A stretch of 64,000 nt of DNA from assembly GCF_000414115.1 (NCBI RefSeq), contig NZ_AOPZ01000028.1, forward strand, positions 34,652 to 98,651, read 5' to 3'. Positions 25,854 through 34,352 of this stretch are shown piece after piece; the first letter of the stretch is position 1; every line of letters starts with the position of its first letter. Under the pieces are notes generated by a model that was given only the letters and a program-made list of their open reading frames with translations, ran no database searches and was not told the origin of the DNA. This DNA comes from Streptomyces aurantiacus JA 4570. GTDB taxonomy: Bacteria > Actinomycetota > Actinomycetes > Streptomycetales > Streptomycetaceae. The translations under genes were made by a program, and so were the position numbers.

Positions 25854-26753
25854 ATGATCGTCATTACTGCTCCCACCGGCCAGATCGGCGGCCGGCTCCT
25901 GGACATCCTGCTCAACGAAGCCCCTACCCGCGGTGAACAGCTGCGCGTCATCGTGCGCGACCCCGCGAAGCTCCCCGACGCGGTCCGCGCCCGCGTCGAC
26001 GTGGTCACCGGCTCGCACGGCGACGCGGACGTCGTCGACCGGGCCTTCGACGGCGCGGACGCCGTCTTCTGGCTGGCCCCGCCGGTCCCGCAGACAGCGC
26101 CGAACCTGGACGCCGTGTACAGCGGGTTCACCCGCGCCGCCGCGAAGGCGTTCACGGCCCACGGCGTCGGACACGTCGTCGGCGTCTCGGCACTCGGCCG
26201 CGGCACCCCCGTCGCCGACCGTGCCGGACTTGTGACGGCGTCGCTGGCCATGGACGACCTCATCGGCCGTACGGGCGTCGCCTACCGGGCGCTCGCGAAC
26301 CCGACCTTCATGGACAACCTGCTGTGGCAGGCGGCGCCGATCCGCGACCACGGCGTGTTCACCGGCACCGTCATCGCCGACCGCAAGGCACCGGTGGCCG
26401 CGACCCGGGACATCGCCGCGGCCGCCGCGGGCCTGCTGCTCGACCGCTCGTGGACGGGGACGGGCGAGGTCCCGGTCCTCGGCCCCGAAGACCTGTCGGC
26501 GAACGACATGGCGCGCGTCATGTCCGACGTACTGGGCCGCCCGGTCCGCTACAAGCGGGAGTCGCTCGACGACTTCGGCGCCGCACTGTCCGGACGCGGC
26601 TTCGGGAAGGAAGCCGTGGAGGGCTTCGTCGACATGATGCGCGCCAAGGACGAGGGCCTCGACGACGGGGTGCGGCGCACCCCGGAGACCGCGAGCCCGA
26701 CGACCTTCCGCCAGTGGTGCGAGGAGGTGCTCAAGCCGGCGGTCCAGGGATGA
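25854..26753 (+). CDS. NmrA-like NAD(P)H-binding reductase (atypical SDR)
   Basis: 299-residue atypical SDR: N-terminal nucleotide-binding MIVITAPTGQIGGRLLDILL, then VSALGRGTP and FMDNLLWQAAPIRDHGVFTG, a pattern of the NmrA/HSCARG and quinone-reductase (QorB-like) group. ATG 25854 is chosen because the protein then starts at the conserved beta-strand; the frame opens earlier at 25830. Probably controlled by the divergent LysR. Could be a redox sensor or a quinone/aldehyde reductase. Confidence 0.83.
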   Translation: MIVITAPTGQIGGRLLDILLNEAPTRGEQLRVIVRDPAKLPDAVRARVDVVTGSHGDADVVDRAFDGADAVFWLAPPVPQTAPNLDAVYSGFTRAAAKAFTAHGVGHVVGVSALGRGTPVADRAGLVTASLAMDDLIGRTGVAYRALANPTFMDNLLWQAAPIRDHGVFTGTVIADRKAPVAATRDIAAAAAGLLLDRSWTGTGEVPVLGPEDLSANDMARVMSDVLGRPVRYKRESLDDFGAALSGRGFGKEAVEGFVDMMRAKDEGLDDGVRRTPETASPTTFRQWCEEVLKPAVQG

Positions 26754-26949
26754 GAGCCAGGACTGCCCACCTACGGAAATCCCGGTGCCGGGCCAGGTTC
26801 TGAGGTCGGCGCAGCTCGGCCGTGGAGCGCCACATCGCCTGCACCGGCTCTGATCTCCGGACACGTGACGCGAGCCGTCTGCCCTCGGGACACCGGGCAG
26901 GCGGCTTCGTCGTGCGGGACGTCCGCGTGGGCCGCGCCGGGCGACGGCG

Positions 26950-27753
26950 TCAGCCCCGCTCCACCACCAGCACCTCCGTCCCCCCGTCCCGCAGCGCCCG
27001 CACCTCCTCACGCGCCACGCCGTCGTCGACGACCACCACGTCGAAATCCGTGAGCGGCGCCAGCGCGTACAGGCCGTCGCGGGTGAACTTCGTGTGGTCG
27101 GCGAGCAGCACGCGCCGCGTGGCCGCCGCCATCATCGCCCGCTTGACCTGCACCGTCTCCGGTGAGGTGTGATAGCAGCGGCCGCGGGTCACCGCCGTCG
27201 TCGACATGAAGAGCACATCCGCGCGGAACGCGGCGACGCTGTCGGCCGTGTGCAGGCCCATGAAGGCGTCGTACGCGGGGAAGTAGGCGCCGCCCAGGGC
27301 GATGAGGGAGACGCCGGGCTCCTTGGCGAGCGCGGTGATCGCGGGCAGCGAGTTCGTGAGGACCGTCAGCGGGGTGTGCGCGGCCAGTTCGCGGGTCAGA
27401 TGCAGACACGTCGTGCTGTCGTCCAACAGGACCGTCTGGCCGGGCACGAGAAGCCGGGCGGCGGCGCGGGCGAGCTGCTGCTTCGTCTGCGCCATGGTCG
27501 TCATGCGCTCGGCGACGCTGCCGTGGAACTGCGCCGACGGCAGCGCGGTCGCGCCGCCGCGCACCTTGCGCAGCCACCCCTGCGACTGCAGGAAGTCCAG
27601 GTCGCGGTGGACGGTCATCAGGCTCACGCCGAACGCGTCGGCGAGATCGGCCGCGCGCACGAAGCCGCCCGCGACCACCAGGTCCCGGATGCGGCGCCGG
27701 CGCTGCTCGCGCGCCTCGACGCGGTCCGTCCCGCCGCCTTCGGCCTCGGCCAT
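26950..27753 (-). CDS. DeoR-family transcriptional regulator
   Basis: 267-residue DeoR/GlpR-type repressor. N-terminal HTH (RRIRDLVVAGGFVRAADLADAFGVSLMTVHRDLDFLQSQGWLRKVRGG) and a C-terminal phosphosugar-sensing domain (LLDDSTTCLHLTRELA, LADHTKFTRDGLYALAPLTDFDVVVVDDG). Divergent to the sugar transport/kinase operon; a phosphorylated sugar made by one of the kinases is the expected inducer. A large palindrome in the shared promoter region is the likely operator. Confidence 0.9.
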   Translation of the reverse strand: MAEAEGGGTDRVEAREQRRRRIRDLVVAGGFVRAADLADAFGVSLMTVHRDLDFLQSQGWLRKVRGGATALPSAQFHGSVAERMTTMAQTKQQLARAAARLLVPGQTVLLDDSTTCLHLTRELAAHTPLTVLTNSLPAITALAKEPGVSLIALGGAYFPAYDAFMGLHTADSVAAFRADVLFMSTTAVTRGRCYHTSPETVQVKRAMMAAATRRVLLADHTKFTRDGLYALAPLTDFDVVVVDDGVAREEVRALRDGGTEVLVVERG

Positions 27754-27778
27754 GGCTCCGCCTTCCCGGTCCCGTCGA

Positions 27779-27815
27779 TGTGAAGTCCCCGAGTGATGAT
27801 CTCACGTACTTCACA
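27779..27815 (+). promoter_or_regulatory. probable DeoR operator, long interrupted palindrome
   Basis: Perfect 8-bp arms TGTGAAGT (27779-27786) and ACTTCACA (27808-27815) enclose a second inverted repeat GTGA (27793-27796) / TCAC (27802-27805). It lies just upstream of the DeoR start and in front of the MFS gene, so it can control both directions. A possible TTGACG -35 for the MFS operon lies further downstream near 27924. Confidence 0.6.
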
Positions 27816-28008
27816 CGGGGCGGGAGCGCGGACCCCGGCTCGACCCGCGGCGGCCCAGAGGTGCGGCGGGTCATCTCACGCGGCCCGCCGCACACCCCGC
27901 GTGAGGATTCGCGAAGTGTTTGACGAGGCTTTTCGGCCAGCTGTTTGCTCACTCCAGCGCGCAGCAGGTCCCCTTCCCCTCCGTCCTCCGTCCCCCCGGG
28001 GAGCTTCG

Positions 28009-29340
28009 ATGACGAACACCCCCGTGCCGCCCACCCCGGTCGGCACCGCCCCATCGCGTTCGCTCTTCACACGCGCCGGCATCCCGCAGCCCCTCTCCTG
28101 GGGCTACCTCGGACTCCTCGTCTTCATGACCGGGGTCGGCATCGAGGCCGGTTTCCTCTCGCCGTACCTGGAAGACCTCGGCATCCCGTCGTCGCAGGTC
28201 GCGATGGTCTTCACCGTGTACGGCATCACGGGCGCCGTCGCCGGCTGGCTGTCCGCCGCGCTGTCCGACCTGTGGGGGCCGCGCAAGGTCATGTGGCTCG
28301 GCCTCGCCGCCTTCGTCGTCACGCACGTGTTCTTCCTCGCGGTCGCCGTGCCCAGCGCGTCGTACCCGCTGCTGCTCCTCGGCTACGGCCTGCGCGGCCT
28401 CGCCTATCCGCTGTTCGCGTACGCATTCCTGGTGTGGATCGCCGCCGTCGCGCCGCCGAAGCAGATGGGCAGCGCCATGGGCTGGTTCTGGTCGGCGTTC
28501 TCGGCGGGCCTGCCGACGCTCGGCTCGCTCACCGCCAGCCTGCTCATCCCGTGGGTGGGGGAGCGCGGCACCCTGTGGGCCGCCCTCGGCGTGGTCGTCG
28601 GCGGCGGGCTGCTCGCGCTGCTCCTGGTCCGCGAACCCACCGGCTCCACGCGGCTCGCCCCGGCGGGGGAGCGCCCGCTGGCCGGGCTCGTCGGGGGCCT
28701 CACCATCCTCGTCCGGGAGCCGCGCGTCGGCGCCGGAGCCGTGGTGCGGATGCTCAACACCGCCTCGCAGTTCGGCTTTCTGGTGATGCTTCCGGCGTGG
28801 TTCCGGCACGAGGTCGGGCTGTCCAACGCCCAGTGGCTCAGACTGCTCGCCATCATGTTCGCCACGAACATCTTCACGAACCTGCTGTTCGGGGTCGTCG
28901 GAGACAGGGTGGGCTGGCGTGCGACGGTCGCGTGGTGCGGCGGCGTCGGCTGCACGGTCTCGACGCTGCTCCTGTATTACGTCCCGGCGGCGGCCGGCGC
29001 GCAGTACGCGCTGTGCGTCCTGGTCGCCGTGCTCTACGGCGCCACCCTGTCCGGGTACGTGCCGCTGTCCGCCCTCATGACCGCCATCGCGCCCGCCCAC
29101 AAGGGCCAGGCCATGGCCGCCCTGAACCTGGGGGCCGGCGCCTCCACCTTCGTCGGGCCGCTCGTCGTCAGCCTCTTCCGGGGCCCGCTCGGCGTGGCCG
29201 GCGTCGTCTGGATCTTCGCCGGGTTCCATGCGGTGAGCGCGGGCCTCACCCTCGTACTGAGGACCACGGCCACGGGCGGCGACCCCGTACCGGACACCCC
29301 CGCCCAGGCCGTCGCCACTCCCGCCACGAAGGGACTCTGA
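28009..29340 (+). CDS. MFS transporter, RbtT/DalT/CsbX-like (polyol or sugar)
   Basis: 443-residue 12-segment major facilitator. The start of the membrane domain (WGYLGLLVFMTGVGIEAGFLSPYLEDLGI) and the first cytoplasmic loop (DLWGPRKVMWLGL) match the ribitol/D-arabinitol permease group. ATG 28009 has GGGGAG upstream. First gene of a six-gene block with two FGGY kinases; it most likely imports the polyol or ketose that the kinases act on. Confidence 0.84.
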   Translation: MTNTPVPPTPVGTAPSRSLFTRAGIPQPLSWGYLGLLVFMTGVGIEAGFLSPYLEDLGIPSSQVAMVFTVYGITGAVAGWLSAALSDLWGPRKVMWLGLAAFVVTHVFFLAVAVPSASYPLLLLGYGLRGLAYPLFAYAFLVWIAAVAPPKQMGSAMGWFWSAFSAGLPTLGSLTASLLIPWVGERGTLWAALGVVVGGGLLALLLVREPTGSTRLAPAGERPLAGLVGGLTILVREPRVGAGAVVRMLNTASQFGFLVMLPAWFRHEVGLSNAQWLRLLAIMFATNIFTNLLFGVVGDRVGWRATVAWCGGVGCTVSTLLLYYVPAAAGAQYALCVLVAVLYGATLSGYVPLSALMTAIAPAHKGQAMAALNLGAGASTFVGPLVVSLFRGPLGVAGVVWIFAGFHAVSAGLTLVLRTTATGGDPVPDTPAQAVATPATKGL

Positions 29341-29344
29341 CCCC

Positions 29345-30889
29345 ATGTCGGTACTCGCCATCGACGTCGGCACCACCATGATCAAGTCGGTCGTCTTCGA
29401 CGACCAGGGCGGCGAACTCGCGGTGTCGCGGCTCGCGACGGAAGTGGAGCGCCGCCACCCCGGCTGGGCCGAGCAGGACATGGACACCGTGTGGAACGCG
29501 GTCGTCTACACCGTCCGCACCGCCCTGTCCGCCCTCGCCGAACGTCCCGGAGGCGCCGACCCCGTCTGGCTGGTGACGTTCACCGCGCAGGGCGACGGCG
29601 CCTGGCTGGTCGACGCGGCGGGGCGGCCCACCGGCCCCGCGATCCTGTGGTCCGACGGGCGCGCCGGTGACATCCTCACGCGCTGGGAGCGCGAGGGCGT
29701 CCTGGAGGCGGCGTTCCGCCGCAACGGCTCGCTGACGTGCAGCGGCATGCCGAACGCCGTGTTCAGCTGGCTCGCCGCCCACGACCCGGAGCGGCTGGAC
29801 CGCTCCAGCGCCTCGCTGACCGCCGCGGGCTGGCTGTTCCACCAGCTCACCGGCGTGACGGCGATCGACGAGTCGGACGCGTCGGCACCGTTCCTCGACC
29901 ACGCCACCGGCGACTACGACCCGGGCATCGTGGAGCTGTTCGGGCTCGAAGCGCACGCGCGGCTGCTGCCCAAGGTCCTCGGCGAGAACGAGCGGATCGC
30001 CGAGATCACCGGCGACGCGGCGGCCCAACTCGGCGTGGAACCGGGCCTTCCGGTGGTGATGGCGCCGTACGACATCGCCTCCACCGCCCGTGGCGTGGGC
30101 GTCGTCAACCCTGGCCAGGCGTGCGGCATCCTCGGCACCACGCTCTGCACGGAGATCGTCCGCAAGGACGTCGACGCGACGGGCGAACCGTCCGGCATCA
30201 ACATCGCCTACCGGGGCCGCGAACGCGTCCTGCGCGCCTTCCCGACCCTGAACGGCGTCGAGGTGCTCACCTGGGCCGCGCGCACCCTCCAGCTCGACGG
30301 GCCGCCCGAGCTGGGCGAGCTGGCGTTCTCCGCGCCGCCCGGCGCGAACGGCCTGATGTTCCTGCCGTATCTGTCACCGGCCGGTGAGCGCGCGCCGTTC
30401 CTCGACCCGCGCGCCCGCGGCGCCTTCTGGGGCCTGTCCCTAGACCACACCCCGGCCGACCTGGCCCGCGCCGTCTTCGACGGACTCTCCCTCGTCGTCC
30501 GCGACTCGCTCGCCGCGTCCCGTACGACGGTGACGGAACTCAGACTGTGCGGCGGCGGCGCCAACAACGACGACTGGTGCCGCCTCATCGCGGACGCCAC
30601 CGGCGTGCCCACGGCCCGCTCCGCCGACACCGAACTCGGCGCCAAGGGCGCCTTCCTCACCGGCCTCGTGCTCACCGGCGCCGAGTCCAGCATGCACAGC
30701 GCCGCCGCCAAGTACGTCCGGATGACCACCAGTTGGGAGCCGGACCCGGAGCGCGCGCAGTACTACGCCGCGCTGTACGAGGAGTTCCTGCGGTGGCGGA
30801 CGCTCGCGCGGGACGCGGGGTGGAGGGCGACGGCTCCCCGAGTCGGTACGGCAAGCACCCCGGCACGATCAGGAGTTCCCCGTGTCTGA
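29345..30889 (+). CDS. FGGY-family carbohydrate kinase, erythritol/xylulose kinase-like
   Basis: 514-residue sugar kinase: phosphate-1 motif LAIDVGTTMIKSVVFDDQG, substrate-site region TFTAQGDGAWLVD (QGDG is typical of erythritol- and L-xylulose-type kinases), adenosine motif LRLCGGGANNDDWCRLIADATG. Starts 4 nt after the MFS stop. Overlaps the next kinase gene by 8 nt. Substrate is probably a 4-5 carbon polyol or ketose; this cannot be fixed from sequence. Confidence 0.86.
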   Translation: MSVLAIDVGTTMIKSVVFDDQGGELAVSRLATEVERRHPGWAEQDMDTVWNAVVYTVRTALSALAERPGGADPVWLVTFTAQGDGAWLVDAAGRPTGPAILWSDGRAGDILTRWEREGVLEAAFRRNGSLTCSGMPNAVFSWLAAHDPERLDRSSASLTAAGWLFHQLTGVTAIDESDASAPFLDHATGDYDPGIVELFGLEAHARLLPKVLGENERIAEITGDAAAQLGVEPGLPVVMAPYDIASTARGVGVVNPGQACGILGTTLCTEIVRKDVDATGEPSGINIAYRGRERVLRAFPTLNGVEVLTWAARTLQLDGPPELGELAFSAPPGANGLMFLPYLSPAGERAPFLDPRARGAFWGLSLDHTPADLARAVFDGLSLVVRDSLAASRTTVTELRLCGGGANNDDWCRLIADATGVPTARSADTELGAKGAFLTGLVLTGAESSMHSAAAKYVRMTTSWEPDPERAQYYAALYEEFLRWRTLARDAGWRATAPRVGTASTPARSGVPRV

Positions 30890-32393
30890 CACCCACCACC
30901 TCCCGCCCGAAGCCGTCTGGCTCGGCCTCGACCTCGGCACCCAGAGCGCCCGCTGCGTCGCCGTCGACTCCGCGGGCACCGTCCTGGCCGCCGCGTCCCG
31001 GCCGCTGACCAGCCACCGCGACGGCAACCGGCACGAGCAGGACCCCGAGCAGTGGTGGACCGCGCTCACCGCTGCCTGCCGTGAGGCGACGGCCGCGCTC
31101 GACGACCCGTCCCGCGTCCGCGGCCTCGCCCTGGACGCCACCTCCGGCACCATCCTGCTCGCCGACGCCACCGGCACCCCGCTCACGCCGGGCCTGATGT
31201 ACGACGACGGGCGCGCCGCCGACCAGGCCGCACGCGTCAACACGGCGGGCGCGGGCGTCTGGAGCGAGCTCGGCTACCGCTCCATGCAGCCGTCCTGGGC
31301 GCTGCCCAAACTGCTGTGGCTCCTGGAGTGCACGGAGGCGGCGGCGCGCCCGGACGCGCGCCTGCTGCACCAGCCCGACCTGGTCACCTGGCGCCTGGCC
31401 GGACACCAGGTCCCGAGCGACGCCAGCCACGCCCTGAAGACCGGCTACCACCTCGTCGAGGAGCGCTGGCCCATCAAGGAGCTGTCCCAACTAGATGTCC
31501 CTATAAGGCTGTTGCCCGCGGTGGTCCGCCCCGGAACCGTCCTCGGAACCGTGTGCGCCGAGGCCGCCGCCGTCACCGGCATCCCCGCAGGAACCGCGAT
31601 CGTCGCCGGGATGACGGACAGCTGCGCCGCGCAGATCGGTGCGGGCGCGCTCGCGCCCGGCGCGTGGAACTCGGTCCTCGGCACGACGCTCGTCTTCAAG
31701 GGCGTGAGCCCGCACCTCGTGCGCGACCCGGGTGGCGTCGTCTACTGCCACCGCGGCCCCGACGGCACCTGGTTGCCGGGCGGCGCGTCCAGCAGCGGGG
31801 CGGGCGTGCTCGCGCGGGAGTTCCCGGGGGCGGACCTCGCGCGGCTCACGGCGGACGGCGCCGCCCTGGACGGTGACGCCGTCGCGTACCCGCTGGTGTC
31901 GAGCGGCGGTGAACGCTTCCCGTTCCGGGCTCCGGACGCCGAGCCGTTCGTCCTCGGCGAGCCGCGCGGCGAGGCCGGGCGCTTCCACGCGTACCTGCTG
32001 GGCGTGGCCTGCGTGGAGCGGCTGTGCTTCGACTATCTGGACCACATCGGCGCGCCCGTCGACGGGCCGCTGACCTTCACCGGGGGCGGTGCGCGCAACC
32101 CCTACTGGAGCCGGTTGCGGGCCGACGTCCTCGGCCGTCCGGTGCGGCTGCCCGAACAGGCCGAGGGTGCGGTCGGGATGGCGGTGCTCGCCGCGACGTC
32201 GAGCGGGGCTTCCGTGCGGGACGCGGCGGACGCGATGGTGCGCGGCCCCGCCGAGATCCGCCCGGATCCGGCGCGCACGGCCCGCTGGACGCCCGTCTAC
32301 CTCCGGTTCGTCGACGCGCTCGCCGACCGCGGCTGGCTCGCGCCGGAAATCGCCGCGCACGCCCGCACCAGAGCGCACAACGATCAGCAATGA
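30882..32393 (+). CDS. second FGGY-family carbohydrate kinase
   Basis: 503-residue FGGY kinase: GLDLGTQSARCVAVDSAG, HEQDPEQWW, GLALDATSGTILLAD, GMTDSCAAQIGAGAL and LTFTGGGARNPYWSRLRADVLG. The SGTILL segment fits the ribulokinase/D-xylulokinase-like branch, different from the upstream kinase, so the pathway may phosphorylate two different intermediates. GTG 30882 has AGGAG upstream. Its TGA overlaps an ATG that begins the chain of mini-ORFs leading to the phosphatase gene. Confidence 0.86.
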   Translation: MSDTHHLPPEAVWLGLDLGTQSARCVAVDSAGTVLAAASRPLTSHRDGNRHEQDPEQWWTALTAACREATAALDDPSRVRGLALDATSGTILLADATGTPLTPGLMYDDGRAADQAARVNTAGAGVWSELGYRSMQPSWALPKLLWLLECTEAAARPDARLLHQPDLVTWRLAGHQVPSDASHALKTGYHLVEERWPIKELSQLDVPIRLLPAVVRPGTVLGTVCAEAAAVTGIPAGTAIVAGMTDSCAAQIGAGALAPGAWNSVLGTTLVFKGVSPHLVRDPGGVVYCHRGPDGTWLPGGASSSGAGVLAREFPGADLARLTADGAALDGDAVAYPLVSSGGERFPFRAPDAEPFVLGEPRGEAGRFHAYLLGVACVERLCFDYLDHIGAPVDGPLTFTGGGARNPYWSRLRADVLGRPVRLPEQAEGAVGMAVLAATSSGASVRDAADAMVRGPAEIRPDPARTARWTPVYLRFVDALADRGWLAPEIAAHARTRAHNDQQ

Positions 32394-32453
32394 GGGCCGA
32401 GCAGTGACCCACATGAAGACAGAGCAGTGACCCACCTGAGGACTGAGCAGTGA
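32390..32453 (+). other. relay of three overlapping mini-ORFs between kinase and phosphatase
   Basis: The kinase stop (32391-32393) overlaps ATG 32390, which encodes MRAEQ and stops at 32405-32407. That stop overlaps GTG 32404, which encodes MTHMKTEQ and stops at 32428-32430. That one overlaps GTG 32427 (MTHLRTEQ, stop 32451-32453), which overlaps GTG 32450, the phosphatase start. Every junction is a 4-nt ATGA or GTGA, and each GTG has a purine stretch (GAGGG, GAAGA, GAGGA) 7 nt upstream. The last three starts lie in three copies of a 23-bp direct repeat (32399-32467) sharing GAGCAGTGACCCAC. Too short to be called as genes, but the geometry allows stepwise termination-reinitiation. Confidence 0.6.
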
Positions 32454-33064
32454 CCCACGTGATTCTCGTACGCCACGGCGAGACCGTCTGGCACGACGGC
32501 AACCGCTACGCCGGCCGCACCGACGTGGCGCTGACCCCGCGCGGCCGCCTGCAGGCCGCCGAACTCGCCGCCTGGGCGGCCGGGCAGCACATCGACGCGG
32601 TGTTCAGCTCACCGCTGTCGCGGGCGCGCCTGACGGCGGCGCCCGCGGGGGAGGCGCTCGGGCTGACGCCGCGCGTCGACGAGCGCCTCAGCGAGGTCGA
32701 CTTCGGCCGCGGTGAGGGCCTCACCCGGGAGGAGATGCGCGACCGTTTCCCCGGCGAGCTGGACGCCTTCCTCGACGACCCCGTCGCGCACCACCTGCCC
32801 GAGGGCGAGGACCCGCGCGAGGCCGCCGCGCGCGCGAGCGCCTGCCTCGCGGACATCGCGGCCGGCTTCCCCGACGGCCGCGTGCTCGTCGTCGCCCACT
32901 CGACGCTGCTGCGCCTGACGCTCTGCGACCAGCTCGGCATTCCGCTCAGCGAATACCGCCGGGTGTTCCCGCACATGGACAACGGCACCCTCACCGAACT
33001 GCGCCTGCGCGACGGGCAGTCGTCGTTGCTGCGCTTCAACGCGCCCGCGCACCGCACGCACTGA
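32450..33064 (+). CDS. histidine phosphatase family protein (phosphoglycerate mutase-like)
   Basis: 204-residue histidine phosphatase. The catalytic RHG motif is in VILVRHGETVWHDGN at the N-terminus, the second His in VVAHSTLLRL, and PLSRARLTA and the acid in LSEVDFG complete the site. In a sugar-kinase cluster it may dephosphorylate an intermediate or act as a repair enzyme. Start GTG 32450 is the third copy of a repeated initiation region. Confidence 0.86.
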   Translation: MTHVILVRHGETVWHDGNRYAGRTDVALTPRGRLQAAELAAWAAGQHIDAVFSSPLSRARLTAAPAGEALGLTPRVDERLSEVDFGRGEGLTREEMRDRFPGELDAFLDDPVAHHLPEGEDPREAAARASACLADIAAGFPDGRVLVVAHSTLLRLTLCDQLGIPLSEYRRVFPHMDNGTLTELRLRDGQSSLLRFNAPAHRTH

Positions 33065-33091
33065 GCCCGGGGCTCCGGGCACCGATCCCCT

Positions 33092-33148
33092 CCGTCACGC
33101 ACACAGATCTCCGTCACGTACACAGATCTCCGTCACGCACACAGAAAG
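33092..33148 (+). repeat. three 19-bp direct repeats upstream of the dehydrogenase gene
   Basis: CCGTCACGCACACAGATCT-type units start at 33092, 33111 and 33130 with exact 19-bp spacing. The second has one changed base (GTA for GCA) and the third diverges at its end. They fill the gap between phosphatase and dehydrogenase and end just before an AAAGAAG ribosome site. Spacing of about two helix turns would suit a protein binding several times on one face, but slippage is equally possible. Confidence 0.7.
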
Positions 33149-33157
33149 AAGCCCCAC

Positions 33158-34198
33158 ATGAGCACCACCGGCACCACCACGGTCCTGGCCGCCGGGGACC
33201 ACTTCGTCCTGCCGCGCCTGCTCGGCGAGGAAGTCCGCAGGGCCACCGGCGGCGCCGTGGACGTCCGCGAGCTCACCCTGCCCTGGCCGCACACGCCCTT
33301 CGGTCCCGTCGGAGAGGTCATCGAGGCGTCCGGCACCGAGGACGAGCTGATCGACGCGCTGCGGGGCGTCGAGGTGTGCGTGACCCAGATGGCGCCGCTG
33401 ACCGAACGCGTCTTCGCGGCCTGCCCCGACCTCAAGCTCGTGTGCGTCAGCCGGGGCGGCCCCGTCAACGCCAACCTGGAGGCGGCGACCCGGCACGGCG
33501 TCGCCGTCTGCTACGCGCCGGGCCGCAACGCCGTCGCCACCGCCGAGCACACCCTCACGCTGCTGCTCGCCGCGGCGCGCGGCGTCGGCGACACGCACAC
33601 CGACCTGCGCAAGGGCGTCTGGCGCGGTGACTACTACGACTACGACAACTGCGGTATCGAGATCGAGGGCGCGACCGTCGGCCTGATCGGATACGGCGCG
33701 ATCGGCAGCCGGGTCGCGCGGATCCTGGTGGCGATGGGCGCCGAGGTCCTCGTCCACGACCCGTACGTGTCCGCGGACGTGCTCGCCGGGATCGGCGAAC
33801 AGGTCGCGCTGGACGAGCTGTTGTCCCGCTCGCGCATCGTCTCGCTGCACGCCCGCGTGACCGACGAGACCAAGGGCATGATCGGCGCCGAGCAGCTCGC
33901 GCGGATGCCGCGCGGCTCGGTCCTGGTGAACTGCGCCCGCGGCGCGCTCCTCGACTACGACGCGGTGTGCGACGCCCTGGACAGCGGGCAGTTGTCCGGC
34001 GCGGGCTTCGACGTCTACCCCCACGAACCGGTCCCGGCGGACTCCCGCCTCCTGACCACTCCCGGCATCGTCATGACACCGCACATCGCGGGCGCCAGCC
34101 AGGAAGTCGCCCACAAGGCGGCCCGCATCGTCGCGGCGGAAGTCGGCCGCCACCTGCGGGGCGAGCCGCTGGCGCACTGTGCGAACCCCACAGCGTAA
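33158..34198 (+). CDS. D-2-hydroxyacid dehydrogenase (phosphoglycerate dehydrogenase-like)
   Basis: 346-residue NAD-dependent dehydrogenase: the Rossmann motif VGLIGYGAIGSRVARIL, the Arg/Glu/His catalytic set in NCARGALLDYDA, FDVYPHEPVP and MTPHIAGAS. Shorter than SerA and without an ACT domain, so it likely oxidises or reduces a 2-hydroxy- or 3-phospho-hydroxyacid made in the sugar pathway. Last gene of the cluster, followed by a perfect 20-bp terminator stem. Confidence 0.86.
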   Translation: MSTTGTTTVLAAGDHFVLPRLLGEEVRRATGGAVDVRELTLPWPHTPFGPVGEVIEASGTEDELIDALRGVEVCVTQMAPLTERVFAACPDLKLVCVSRGGPVNANLEAATRHGVAVCYAPGRNAVATAEHTLTLLLAAARGVGDTHTDLRKGVWRGDYYDYDNCGIEIEGATVGLIGYGAIGSRVARILVAMGAEVLVHDPYVSADVLAGIGEQVALDELLSRSRIVSLHARVTDETKGMIGAEQLARMPRGSVLVNCARGALLDYDAVCDALDSGQLSGAGFDVYPHEPVPADSRLLTTPGIVMTPHIAGASQEVAHKAARIVAAEVGRHLRGEPLAHCANPTA

Positions 34199-34206
34199 AG
34201 CGTGAT

Positions 34207-34250
34207 CGACGGCGTGTGGTGTCTCGCCGGCGAGACACCACACGCCGTCG
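34207..34250. terminator. strong terminator, 20-bp perfect stem
   Basis: CGACGGCGTGTGGTGTCTCG (34207-34226), loop CCGG, and its exact complement (34231-34250). No U-tract follows, as usual in Streptomyces. Separates the sugar cluster from the lasso peptide cluster. Confidence 0.85.
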
Positions 34251-34293
34251 GCAACTTGGGGACAGGGGCATGACAGGCGACGTACGGTCGAGC

Positions 34294-34326
34294 CGCCAAT
34301 TGGCGTGATGGAGGTGGAAGTTCCAC
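34294..34326 (+). promoter_or_regulatory. two palindromes upstream of the lasso precursor
   Basis: CGCCAATTGGCG (34294-34305, perfect 12-bp palindrome) and GTGGAA-G-TTCCAC (34314-34326, perfect 6-1-6 repeat) lie 27-59 bp before the precursor start. They are likely operator sites for the cluster; no regulator gene is encoded inside it. Confidence 0.5.
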
Positions 34327-34352
34327 TTCCGATGTGACTGGAGGTGATCGCT

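Noticed and set aside
26754..26949. Gap between the NmrA-like and DeoR genes checked for small RNA or ORF
   Set aside because: No convincing start, ribosome site or strong hairpin seen.
32399..33148. Direct repeats considered as a CRISPR array
   Set aside because: Units are contiguous (no unique spacers), only three copies each, and there are no cas genes.
33092..33148. 19-bp repeats considered as replication iterons
   Set aside because: No Rep protein, no AT-rich region, and the position is inside a metabolic operon.
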